Shown: piece by piece, positions 8,605 through 15,805 of the stretch
Numbering within the stretch: the stretch's first letter is position 1
Layout of the letters: each line of letters opens with the position of its first letter
DNA from: Gemmatimonadales bacterium UBA7889
Lineage (GTDB): Bacteria; Gemmatimonadota; Gemmatimonadetes; Longimicrobiales; Gaopeijiaceae
Assembly (NCBI GenBank): GCA_002501085.1
Contig: DLRL01000051.1
Location: 1-26,514, forward strand
Length of the DNA stretch: 26,514 nucleotides
Direction of reading: 5' to 3'
Program-made: the position numbers and the translations under genes
Notes under the pieces: generated by a model
The model's input: only the letters and a program-made list of their open reading frames with translations
Databases searched by the model: none
Told to the model about the DNA's origin: nothing

Positions 8605-9075
8605 ATGTCTGACGTTGTATATACCTCTGCTATTGAGATTGTGCGTATCAAAGGCCCACACCGCCATGCCTGGCTTCCAGCTCATGAAGGGCCAGTCGAG
8701 TTTGGTGTTCACGGTGCAATCCAAGAGCACTACGGTGTGGAGCCCGAACGTGAAATCACCACCACGCTGGACTATGTGATTGCCTCAACTGGCGGTTGAC
8801 TATTAGGAACCTTTGGAGGCGCGCTGGAAGCGCGCGGGATCAAGGCTAGTGACGGCACACTAACCGCTCAGGTTAGAGGAGAAGTTGAGACAGAGGATGG
8901 GATACTTGTCATTCGGCGGATTCACGTCACATATCAGCTAGAGGCAGAAGAGGAGCACGGGGATACTGTCCAACGTGTGCATGAGATGCATGCTGATAGA
9001 TGCCCGGTTTATAAGACGCTGGCACCTGCGATAGATATCACAACGGAATATCGATTGGAGGCGACTATTTCCTGA
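8605..9075 (+). CDS. OsmC/Ohr-family peroxidase, probable selenoprotein (in-frame TGA = Sec65)
   Basis: OsmC/Ohr proteins reduce organic hydroperoxides with a reactive cysteine pair in the cytoplasm. ATG 8605 follows a strong AAGGGAG (8591-8597, spacing seven). Translation gives 64 residues ending DYVIASTGG, then TGA (8797-8799). The same frame then continues for 91 codons (LLGTFGGALEARGI and onward) to TGA at 9073-9075. The TGA falls where the family has its first, peroxidatic cysteine. The second cysteine is Cys133 in ADRCPVYKTL, 68 residues later, close to the 66-residue gap of E. coli OsmC (Cys59/Cys125). The 156-residue total fits the family. A GC-rich hairpin starts 19 nt after the TGA. 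I therefore read the TGA as selenocysteine. The alternative is a nonsense-mutated pseudogene, but the downstream half shows no other lesion. SelA/B/C/D would have to be encoded outside this window. Confidence 0.85.
8810..8845 (+). promoter_or_regulatory. Probable bacterial SECIS element within the OsmC coding region
   Basis: The upper stem is six perfect G-C/C-G pairs (8819-8824 with 8830-8835) closing a five-base loop, UGGAA, with guanosine at its second position. The lower part can pair CCUU (8810-8813) with AAGG (8842-8845), then a bulged U8814, then G8815-C8841. The apical loop begins 25 nt after the UGA. Bacterial SECIS elements lie in the coding region just after UGA, with a small loop carrying an early G and often a bulged U. 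The pairing was done by hand, without energy calculation. Confidence 0.65.
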
Positions 9076-9106
9076 ATAGAGTTAGCTCTTCAGGGGAGGC
9101 CATCAG

Positions 9107-9134
9107 GGTGTATTAGAGAGATTCTTATTACACC
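9107..9134. terminator. Weak hairpin at the osmC/fba convergent junction
   Basis: GGTGTA (9107-9112) pairs with TACACC (9129-9134), spanning the aldolase stop codon, with a 16-base loop. No clear T-tract follows on either strand. It may serve as a bidirectional terminator between the convergent genes, but support is poor. Confidence 0.2.
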
Positions 9135-10162
9135 TGGCCAAAGAGTGTCTTGCCTTCACTGAGAAGGTCGCTACATGCGATCGATACTCTTTCTGACATT
9201 CCTTCTTCGGCTTTCTTCAGGTACGATCGTGGATCATAGATCTTCTTGTTACCGATTTCTCCATCTACCTTGAGCACGCCCTCATAGTTTGTCATGACGT
9301 GGTCCACAATCGGTCGCGTGAACGCGTATTGGGTGTCGGTATCAACGTTCATTTTGACGACTCCGTAAGCCAGTGTTTCACGGATCTCTTCAAGTAAGCT
9401 TCCACTGCCTCCATGGAAGACAAGGTCCATCTTTGCTTCTGAGCCGTACTTATCGGTTACGGCAGCCTGTCCCTGTTTGAGGATTTTCGGACGTAGCTTC
9501 ACAGCCCCAGGTTTGTAGTGACCGTGCACGTTCCCGAAAGTTGCCGCAAATGTGAAGCGGCCGATTTCGTGCAGTGCTTCATACACAGAGAGCATATCCG
9601 CGGACGTAGTATATAGTTTCTCCTCGGGGGTATCTGCAGTTCCATGTGCGCCATCTTCTTCACCTCCGACGACCCCAGCTTCTACCTCAAGAACGATCTC
9701 TTGCTCGGCACACATGTGCAGGTACTCTTGGGACAGGGCCATATTGTCATTCAATGATAGGTTTGAGGCGTCGAGCATATGGTTTTGGAACAGGTTTGTC
9801 TCACCTCTGCTCCGTCGCTCTGCTGTGGCCCGTATCAGCGGTTTAAGGAAGTTTTCTGCCTTATTAGGTGGACAGTGGTCAGTGTTCATAGCGATCAGCA
9901 CATCATACTGTTGGGCAAGGATGTGAGCGGCTTCTGCGAGCACGATGCATCCATACGCTGCGTCCGTATTGGCAAGCCCGGATGCGAACTGTCCTGCTCC
10001 TGTCGAAAACTGGATGATCCCGTCGGATTTTGACTCCGCAAAGCCCTTCATCGCAGCATTTAGTGTCAGGATAGATGTACAATTGATGGCCGGATATGCG
10101 TAGTTAGAATTCTGAGCTGAATCGAGCATCTGCTTGAACTGATCAGGTGTGGCAATCGGCAT
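9128..10162 (-). CDS. fba: Class II fructose-bisphosphate aldolase
   Basis: This zinc enzyme cleaves fructose 1,6-bisphosphate to dihydroxyacetone phosphate and glyceraldehyde 3-phosphate in glycolysis, and the reverse in gluconeogenesis. The 344-residue length fits the class IIA group. Visible motifs are NTDHCPPNK (Asp95 and His96), GGEEDGAHGTADTPE (167-180), FGNVHGHYKPG with His213, VFHGGSGS with His250, and the phosphate-binding MNVDTDTQ (271-278). These correspond to the metal ligands and catalytic aspartate of E. coli FbaA. No clear Shine-Dalgarno precedes the ATG. The gene lies 162 bases downstream of the SDR gene on the same strand. That gap is larger than those in the preceding group, so it may have its own promoter, though I found no good one in 10163-10324. 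Confidence 0.95.
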   Translation of the reverse strand: MPIATPDQFKQMLDSAQNSNYAYPAINCTSILTLNAAMKGFAESKSDGIIQFSTGAGQFASGLANTDAAYGCIVLAEAAHILAQQYDVLIAMNTDHCPPNKAENFLKPLIRATAERRSRGETNLFQNHMLDASNLSLNDNMALSQEYLHMCAEQEIVLEVEAGVVGGEEDGAHGTADTPEEKLYTTSADMLSVYEALHEIGRFTFAATFGNVHGHYKPGAVKLRPKILKQGQAAVTDKYGSEAKMDLVFHGGSGSLLEEIRETLAYGVVKMNVDTDTQYAFTRPIVDHVMTNYEGVLKVDGEIGNKKIYDPRSYLKKAEEGMSERVSIACSDLLSEGKTLFGQV

Positions 10163-10324
10163 TCTAGATATTGGGTCAGGTGATTTATTTCAGGATAGCG
10201 CTAGTAATGTAATAGCAAATGAGAGAATCATGTGCCCACTATCTAGTTAAGTACACGCCAGCTTAAGTAAGTGATTAAAATGGGGCGCAACTTCGTGAGT
10301 AACGCCAATGATGTTCGATTAAAT

Positions 10325-11113
10325 CTACATACCTGGGGGTGTGAAACGTCCATCGATTGCCGTCCATCCGCCATCTGCAAACAGGACCGTTCCAGTTACA
10401 TAACTTGCCGCTTCAGACGCTAGAAATACCGTGGGTCCGGCCATCTCTCGTGCTCCCCCCCAGCGCTTGAAGATGTTGCGTTCAGCATAAGCTGAGTACC
10501 ATGCCGGGTTATCCTTAATCGGTGCCGTGAGCGGTGTATCAATCACACCCGGTGCAATCGCATTAACGCGCACTCCCGAAGGACCTAATTCCGCAGCTGC
10601 AGTCCTAACCATCTGCACAATCCCGGCCTTAGTGGCTGCATACAAGCTTTGGCCAGGTTCGACGACTACTGAACGAATCGAAGAAAAGAGAATAATCGAG
10701 CCCGATTCTTGGGGTGTCATGATACGTCCAGCAGCTTGGATCACATGCGCGTTCCCTTTGAGGTTCACACCGAGCACCCGATCAATATCCTCATCCGTGT
10801 ACTCCAGAATAGGTTTGCGGACATTTACACCAGGTGTGCAGACAACGATGTCGAGAGAGCCTTTTTTAACATTGAAGGACTCAAAAGCGGCAGTAACAGC
10901 TTCCCCGTCTAAGATATTGAGTTGGCCGGCATCTGCTTCACCACCCATCTTGGTAATTGTCTCGGCTGTGTCTAATGCTCCTGCGATATCAACATCCAGG
11001 CAAAGTACGGACGCACCGTGTTCGGCAAATGCAGTTGCAACTGCCTCGCCAATCCCTGAGGCACCACCCACCACAGCAGCATTCTTCCCTTCAAGACTGA
11101 ACATCGAAACCAT
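10325..11113 (-). CDS. Classical short-chain dehydrogenase/reductase (SDR)
   Basis: This is an NAD(P)-dependent oxidoreductase of the classical SDR family; the substrate is unknown. From ATG 11111-11113 the protein has 262 residues. The cofactor-binding glycine motif is GGASGIG (16-22). Asp40 at the end of the second strand suggests NAD(H) rather than NADP(H). The catalytic residues are Ser144 or Ser145 (LFSSIRS), Tyr158 and Lys162 (YAATK). The usual NNAG after strand four is replaced by CTPG (92-95). The start is set by AAGGAG seven bases upstream; the in-frame TTG just before it is not needed. The symporter gene ends 32 bases upstream on the same strand, so the transporter and dehydrogenase may handle one substrate. 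A sugar- or hydroxy-acid-type role is only a guess. Confidence 0.92.
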   Translation of the reverse strand: MVSMFSLEGKNAAVVGGASGIGEAVATAFAEHGASVLCLDVDIAGALDTAETITKMGGEADAGQLNILDGEAVTAAFESFNVKKGSLDIVVCTPGVNVRKPILEYTDEDIDRVLGVNLKGNAHVIQAAGRIMTPQESGSIILFSSIRSVVVEPGQSLYAATKAGIVQMVRTAAAELGPSGVRVNAIAPGVIDTPLTAPIKDNPAWYSAYAERNIFKRWGGAREMAGPTVFLASEAASYVTGTVLFADGGWTAIDGRFTPPGM

Positions 11114-11145
11114 CAATCTGCTCCTTAAGCTTAGAACGTAATCTT

Positions 11146-12549
11146 TTATTGAATGCGTGTTTGGCGGGCCAAGAAGACTAAGAAAAAAGCAACTGCTGAT
11201 GCTATGATCCCCATCAGTGTGGGGTCGAGTAAAACGGATACTTCACTAAGGCGCGAGAGTCGAACAGTAAAAAGCACAGCGATTCCGACCCCGATTGCCG
11301 AGAGAGCTTCAGGTACTCCCGCTTGCCGCGTATGTAGACCGAAGGCGATTGGCACGAACAGACTGACGCTCAGCACCGAGTAGAATACCCTAAGTGAATC
11401 GATCACGGTCGGGATTATAATCGCCAATAAGATACCCAGAATACCGCCGGTGATAGCCGCATAGCGGGCAACTCTTAAAACCTGACTGTCCGTCGCTTCG
11501 GGAGCTACGTAACGCTTATAAAGGTCTTTTGACAGTGATGTGGAGAGCATAAAGAGGATTGCATCAGCGCTACTGACTTCAGCCGAGAAGACCGCTGCGA
11601 GACCCAGTGCACCAAAAACTGTCGGTAAACCGAGTGTTAGCACTGTGGGTACAGCGAATTCTACCTGCTCCAAATCAGGGATGTACACCCGAGCAATCAT
11701 CCCTAAAAGTGGTGGCCCCAGTGCGAATACAAGGAGGACGAGTCCCTGGATCCCAATCCCGATTCGGAGTACTCGCTCACTCGAAGCACCATATGCTTTC
11801 TGGAGCAGGCCAGGGGAGATAATGAAGGCTGGGACGATCAGAGCGACTAAAATGATACCGGATCCAGATCCTGCCCAAAAATCCAAGTATTCTGGTGTGG
11901 GTGCTGCTGCAACGACGGCCTCCCACCCACCTGCAATCGATAAAGCGAGCGGGACACCGATGGCGAAACCGAGCAACAGTACAACGAGTTGAACCATATT
12001 CACCCAGGCGGAGGCCAACAGTCCACCAGCGCTGAAGTAAGCGGTCATCACAACGCCACCAATAAGAGCTCCTGCCCATCGAGGTGCTCCGAGCACCCAC
12101 TCAAGGATTTGCGACATCGCAATGAGCTGCGCAGCTAAGATTACTAGCGTGAGCACCCACAATAGGATTGCGATTGTTGCACGTACCGAGCTGCCATATC
12201 GGTACTCTAAATAGTCACCAGCCGTGTAGAGCCCATGAGCGGAAGCAATCCGCCAAATGCGGGGCCCAAGCCAGATGGCAAGCAATAGTGATCCGATACC
12301 AGCTGATCCGACCCACCACCATGCTGAGATGCCGTTTGAATACCCAAGACCCGCCGCTCCAATGACCGACCCTGCTCCAATGTTGGCTGCAAGAAACGTC
12401 GAAAAAATAAGCCCGGTCCCAAGGCTTCGATCAGCAACGAAGAAACTCTTACTCCCCCGGACACGTCTTGAGACCCAAAGACCGAAGAAAATGAGTGCGA
12501 CGGAATAGCCTATAAGGATTCCAAGTTGGAGTGCGACGCTCTGTTCCAT
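11146..12549 (-). CDS. Sodium:solute symporter (SSS family)
   Basis: This is an inner-membrane secondary transporter that couples solute uptake to the sodium gradient. The protein is 467 residues from the ATG at 12547-12549, and almost all of it is hydrophobic helices, about a dozen. Family features include the first-helix region FLAANIGAGSVIGAAGLGY, the TAGDYLEYRYG motif after helix 3, and SAEVSSADAILFMLSTSLSK near residues 322-341, which carries the serine-rich sodium-site helix. The frame extends to a TTG at 12561, but no good ribosome-binding site distinguishes the starts. It sits between the P1 peptidase (61-base gap) and the SDR (32-base gap) on one strand, so a shared transcript is likely. 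The solute cannot be read from sequence. Confidence 0.93.
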   Translation of the reverse strand: MEQSVALQLGILIGYSVALIFFGLWVSRRVRGSKSFFVADRSLGTGLIFSTFLAANIGAGSVIGAAGLGYSNGISAWWWVGSAGIGSLLLAIWLGPRIWRIASAHGLYTAGDYLEYRYGSSVRATIAILLWVLTLVILAAQLIAMSQILEWVLGAPRWAGALIGGVVMTAYFSAGGLLASAWVNMVQLVVLLLGFAIGVPLALSIAGGWEAVVAAAPTPEYLDFWAGSGSGIILVALIVPAFIISPGLLQKAYGASSERVLRIGIGIQGLVLLVFALGPPLLGMIARVYIPDLEQVEFAVPTVLTLGLPTVFGALGLAAVFSAEVSSADAILFMLSTSLSKDLYKRYVAPEATDSQVLRVARYAAITGGILGILLAIIIPTVIDSLRVFYSVLSVSLFVPIAFGLHTRQAGVPEALSAIGVGIAVLFTVRLSRLSEVSVLLDPTLMGIIASAVAFFLVFLARQTRIQ

Positions 12550-12610
12550 GTCCAAGCTCAACTGGATTTGGTTTTTCTGATTTCAGGTCGCATGGGCCAG
12601 TGGCCTGCTA

Positions 12611-13678
12611 CTATCTACCCAGATCCGAGACACTCGGAATCCCTGGTAGGCCTTCAGCTAACCTTACTGCTCGAAGAATCGCCTCAGCCATTACATCAGC
12701 TGCTAATGCTCCGATCAGGGTCACGTTCTCTTGCCCTTCGAGTGTTCCAGTCGCCAGAGCAAAGACTGTGTCACCATCCCCCATCGTGTGGGCTGGATAG
12801 ATTGTCCGAGCAAGTCCGTCTTGTGCCATCTGGGCAATTTTTGTCGTCTGAGCTTTGGTGAGTTTTGCGTTCGTCGCCACCAAGCCAATTGTAGTATTTG
12901 CACCGCTCTCGATCCCAAACTCGAAGTCTTGGTTACTACCTTCACCTCGGAGCACTTTGCGTGCATCCAGGAATCCCGCACCATCCGGGTTGAGCATTCC
13001 AGCCACCACTTCGCCCGTTGCTGGATCGATGATATCACCTACCGCGTTCACCGCGACGCCAGCCGCGACCACGAGGCCATTATCAAGCGTGATCGATGCT
13101 GTGCCAAAGCCGCCTTTCATGGGTCTTCCTCCACCCATCTTCCCAACCGTAGCGCCTGCGCCTGCTCCGACCGACCCCTCTTCTGGAGGTCTAATCGACG
13201 CCGTTTCAGCAGCGATATAGCCACACTCGGGTCCGGGACGGATTTTTCTGTCTCCCTCCAGTCCCAGGTCGTACAGGATCGCCCCTACAACGATTGGCAC
13301 AACCTTTTGTCCAACGCGGTAACCGATATCCTCCTCGTCTAGATAGCGCATGACACCTGAGCCCACATCCAGCCCAAATGCACTTCCGCCTGAGAGAACG
13401 ACAGCGTTTACCTGATCAACGCTATTAACTGGATCAAGTAGTGCCAACTCCCTGGTCCCTGGGGCACTTCCACGCACATCAACTCCCCCAGTCGCACCGT
13501 CTCTGGCAATAATGACAGTACATCCTGTTGCTCGTTCGCTAAGCGTGTGGTGCCCGAGCTCAAGTCCGCTAACCGCTGTTAGTCCCCAAGGGTCTATTGC
13601 CGGATTCTCTTGAGCTATCACTAGCTCATGTGAGATCGGGGCCCCCAAAAGGAGGGCCCCGATCCAAAGCTTTCGCAT
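12611..13678 (-). CDS. Exported P1 (DmpA/S58-type) peptidase
   Basis: P1 peptidases are N-terminal-nucleophile hydrolases related to DmpA, an L-aminopeptidase/D-esterase that matures by self-cleavage before its nucleophile. The 355-residue protein starts MRKLWIGALLLGAPISHELV and has a signal-peptide-like segment to about residue 23, so it probably acts in the periplasm. The family core is clear: VNAVVLSGGSAFGLDVGSGV (90-109), the GAGAGATVGK loop (171-180), and GANTTIGLVATNAKLTK (259-275). In that last motif Thr262 or Thr263 would be the nucleophile and cleavage site. The lectin-like gene ends only 12 bases upstream, and its stop overlaps the only purine-rich stretch (GGGAG) before this ATG. 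Translation of the two genes is therefore probably linked. The natural substrate is unknown. Confidence 0.92.
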   Translation of the reverse strand: MRKLWIGALLLGAPISHELVIAQENPAIDPWGLTAVSGLELGHHTLSERATGCTVIIARDGATGGVDVRGSAPGTRELALLDPVNSVDQVNAVVLSGGSAFGLDVGSGVMRYLDEEDIGYRVGQKVVPIVVGAILYDLGLEGDRKIRPGPECGYIAAETASIRPPEEGSVGAGAGATVGKMGGGRPMKGGFGTASITLDNGLVVAAGVAVNAVGDIIDPATGEVVAGMLNPDGAGFLDARKVLRGEGSNQDFEFGIESGANTTIGLVATNAKLTKAQTTKIAQMAQDGLARTIYPAHTMGDGDTVFALATGTLEGQENVTLIGALAADVMAEAILRAVRLAEGLPGIPSVSDLGR

Positions 13679-13690
13679 ACTCAGGATTTG

Positions 13691-14380
13691 CTACTCCCTA
13701 GGTAGCTTTGGTTCCACATCCGATAGTTCATCTGGCGATCCGAAGCAGTAATAGAATCCATTTCCTCCGGTAGCCTGAAGATTTTCCTGGCTACAGCCTC
13801 TGGAATTGTGGGCGGAGTTCCATGAGTTGGGGTTCTCACCTCCACCTTGACGGTCATGATGACCAACACGTGTGCTGCCTTCGCCGTTGCTGGTCCAGTT
13901 ATCGCAATTAGTGTAGCCCTCACCACCTCCGTAAGACGTACCATCGAGATTCGATCCTGTGAGGATATCGTGCATGTTCGGGGAATCACCCCGACCATTT
14001 ACAATGCTACCTCTCTCGTTCAACTGCGTCTCTTTGGTAAGGTTCACATCTTCGGAGTGAAGATGAGTTGCATCACGAGCGATCATTGCTCCTGCGTAGT
14101 TGTACCAAGGTCCGGCGCCGATACGATCACGGGCGTTAACGGCAGACATGCCATTGCTCGCGATTGTGCTGAGGTAGGCTCGCCATAATAGGTCATCGCC
14201 CAACCCTGCTGTGTAGGCGAGATCTGTACACTGCTGATCTGCGCCCTCTAGACCGCCGAGATTCGCTCCGTCACCAGGCCCGGCACTCGTGATGAAGAAA
14301 TTCATCCTGCCATCCTGAGCGAATACCGGAATAGTGCTTACGAGAGTCAGCGCCACCAACGCTGCAGTCACCTTTTTCAC
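13691..14380 (-). CDS. Secreted lectin-like protein
   Basis: The open frame extends upstream to 14506, but the real start is GTG at 14378-14380. It is preceded by AAAAGGAG seven bases away and begins a clean signal peptide, MKKVTAALVALTLVSTIPVF, with likely cleavage near residue 21. The 229-residue product has four cysteines in the mature part (Cys51 and three in the C-terminal third). Conserved-looking blocks are WRAYLST, NARDRIGAGPWYN, HDILTGS, CDNWTS, VGHHDRQGG, SWNSAH and FYCFGS. From memory these match bacterial proteins annotated as lectins of the endostatin-like/DUF1554 type; I could not run a search. It is first in a minus-strand group with the P1 peptidase, symporter and SDR. A carbohydrate-binding role outside the inner membrane is an inference. 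Confidence 0.8.
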   Translation of the reverse strand: MKKVTAALVALTLVSTIPVFAQDGRMNFFITSAGPGDGANLGGLEGADQQCTDLAYTAGLGDDLLWRAYLSTIASNGMSAVNARDRIGAGPWYNYAGAMIARDATHLHSEDVNLTKETQLNERGSIVNGRGDSPNMHDILTGSNLDGTSYGGGEGYTNCDNWTSNGEGSTRVGHHDRQGGGENPNSWNSAHNSRGCSQENLQATGGNGFYYCFGSPDELSDVEPKLPRE

Positions 14381-14400
14381 GTTGTTACTCCTTTTGAGGT

Positions 14401-14412
14401 CGAACCGGTTCG
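14401..14412. promoter_or_regulatory. Perfect 12-bp palindrome upstream of the lectin-like gene
   Basis: CGAACCGGTTCG is a perfect palindrome starting 20 bases upstream of the lectin-like GTG start, next to its Shine-Dalgarno. Its position in the leader suits a repressor operator. The rest of 14413-14529, the divergent spacer with the M20 gene, shows no confident promoter. Confidence 0.4.
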
Positions 14413-14529
14413 CTGGTATCCTACGGTGTACCGATTCTACATAAACTAGGGAAATGTTCGGTGCTGTAAGTGTAGAGGCAAGGAGTACTAGGCTTTCGCT
14501 AAACATCTAGTTCCATAGCTTGCCCAGTC

Positions 14530-15801
14530 ATGACTAACTCCGAGGCTGCAGACCGTGTGCTTACCGAGGTCGAAGCTAGCCGTGATGAGCTTCTCGCATT
14601 CACCGCCTCTCTGATCCGGATTCCCACAGTCAATCCTCCAGGTGAGTGCTATCGCGATTGTGCTGAACTAATCGGTGAGCGATTGAATGGATTGGGTATG
14701 GATGTGGAATTTGTGGAAGCTCAGAACCGACCTGAGCATACTACGGAATACCCCAGGGTGAATGTGATCGGCCGGCTCGAGGGGATGACTTCCAGACCGT
14801 GTATCCACCTCAACGGTCACTTTGATGTCGTGCCCCCGGGTGATGGATGGAAACTCGACCCTTTCGGAGGAGAGGTTCGGGATGGTCGGATCTACGGAAG
14901 AGGAGCTTCCGACATGAAATCAGGTATCGCGGCTGCAGCCTTTGCTGTAGAAGCAATACGGAGGTCTGGTGTTTCGCTATCAGGTTCTGTGGAGCTCAGT
15001 GGCACTGTCGATGAAGAGAGCGGCGGCTACGCAGGGGTGGCACACTTATGTAAGGCGGGTTATCTGGCCGCTGAACGCACCGACTACGTTGTGATACCGG
15101 AACCGTTCGGACCAGACCGAATCTGTGTCGGTCATAGGGGTGTCTATTGGTTTGATGTCATTGCTGAAGGTCGGGTAGCACACGGGAGTATGCCGCACTT
15201 AGGTCGGAGTGCAATCAGCGATATAGGTGTGCTTTTGTATGAAATTAGGACAAAACTTGAGCCGGAGTTGGCAAGTCGGATTTCAGTGATGCCAGTAGTC
15301 CCAGAAGAAGCACGTCATCCCTCGATCAATGTGAATGCAGTCTGGGGTGGCCAGGTATCTGAGGATCAACAATCGCCTTGTGTAGCAGATCATTGCGTGG
15401 TGACTTTCGATCGACGCTTTATCCCAGAGGAATCTCTTGATGAGGTTAGGCGTGAAGTAGCGCAAGTCGTGGCTGCCTTAGAGCAAGAGGATGAGGGATG
15501 CGCTTTCAGGATCGAAGAACGCATGTCTGTGCTTCCGACTCAGGCTCCTCAAGACTCACCGCTTATCTCAGCACTTTCTAAAGCCATCAGAAAAGTGCAA
15601 GGAAGTGAAGCTGAACTGGTTGCCAGTCCTGGGACGTACGACCAGAAGCATGTGTCTCGCCTTGCTGGTGTAGACCACTGCGTGGCTTATGGACCAGGTC
15701 CACTGGAGGAAGCGCATCAACCTGATGAGTCTTGCTCAGTTGATGATATTGTCACATCTGCTCAGGTAATGGCTCTTGTGGTGCTTGAGCTAGTAGGGTA
15801 G
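14530..15801 (+). CDS. M20 family metallo-deacylase/peptidase (ArgE/DapE type)
   Basis: M20 enzymes are two-zinc hydrolases that remove acyl or amino-acid groups, for example acetylornithine deacetylase and succinyl-diaminopimelate desuccinylase. In this 423-residue protein the family residues are in order: His97 and Asp99 in HLNGHFDV, bridging Asp128 in GRGASDMKSG, catalytic and ligand Glu162 and Glu163 in DEESGG, Glu191 in IPEPFG, and His396 in EEAHQPDESC. The dimerisation (lid) domain lies between about 205 and 320 and starts with the typical AHGSMPHLG. No signal peptide is seen, so it is cytoplasmic. No strong Shine-Dalgarno precedes ATG 14530. No arginine or lysine biosynthesis genes are nearby, so I do not assign argE or dapE. 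Its stop lies four bases from the stop of the convergent PhoD-like gene. Confidence 0.92.
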   Translation: MTNSEAADRVLTEVEASRDELLAFTASLIRIPTVNPPGECYRDCAELIGERLNGLGMDVEFVEAQNRPEHTTEYPRVNVIGRLEGMTSRPCIHLNGHFDVVPPGDGWKLDPFGGEVRDGRIYGRGASDMKSGIAAAAFAVEAIRRSGVSLSGSVELSGTVDEESGGYAGVAHLCKAGYLAAERTDYVVIPEPFGPDRICVGHRGVYWFDVIAEGRVAHGSMPHLGRSAISDIGVLLYEIRTKLEPELASRISVMPVVPEEARHPSINVNAVWGGQVSEDQQSPCVADHCVVTFDRRFIPEESLDEVRREVAQVVAALEQEDEGCAFRIEERMSVLPTQAPQDSPLISALSKAIRKVQGSEAELVASPGTYDQKHVSRLAGVDHCVAYGPGPLEEAHQPDESCSVDDIVTSAQVMALVVLELVG

Positions 15802-15805
15802 CTGG

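Noticed and set aside
8605..8799. A stand-alone 64-residue protein ending at the TGA
   Set aside because: The frame continues in the same phase with OsmC-like sequence and the second conserved cysteine after the TGA, so the short product would be only half a domain.
8605..9075. OsmC pseudogene caused by a nonsense mutation
   Set aside because: Only one lesion exists, it is TGA rather than TAA or TAG, it falls precisely on the catalytic cysteine, and a SECIS-like hairpin follows. A chance stop is possible but much less likely.
9552..9926. Long plus-strand frame opposite the aldolase gene
   Set aside because: It is antisense to a strongly conserved fba sequence and is Ser/Cys-rich with no family character, typical of a shadow frame. 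The same applies to the frame at 10527-11141 opposite the SDR and at 12731-13342 opposite the P1 peptidase.
14381..14506. N-terminal extension of the lectin-like protein to 14506
   Set aside because: The GTG at 14378-14380 has an ideal Shine-Dalgarno and starts a clean signal peptide, which the extension would bury.
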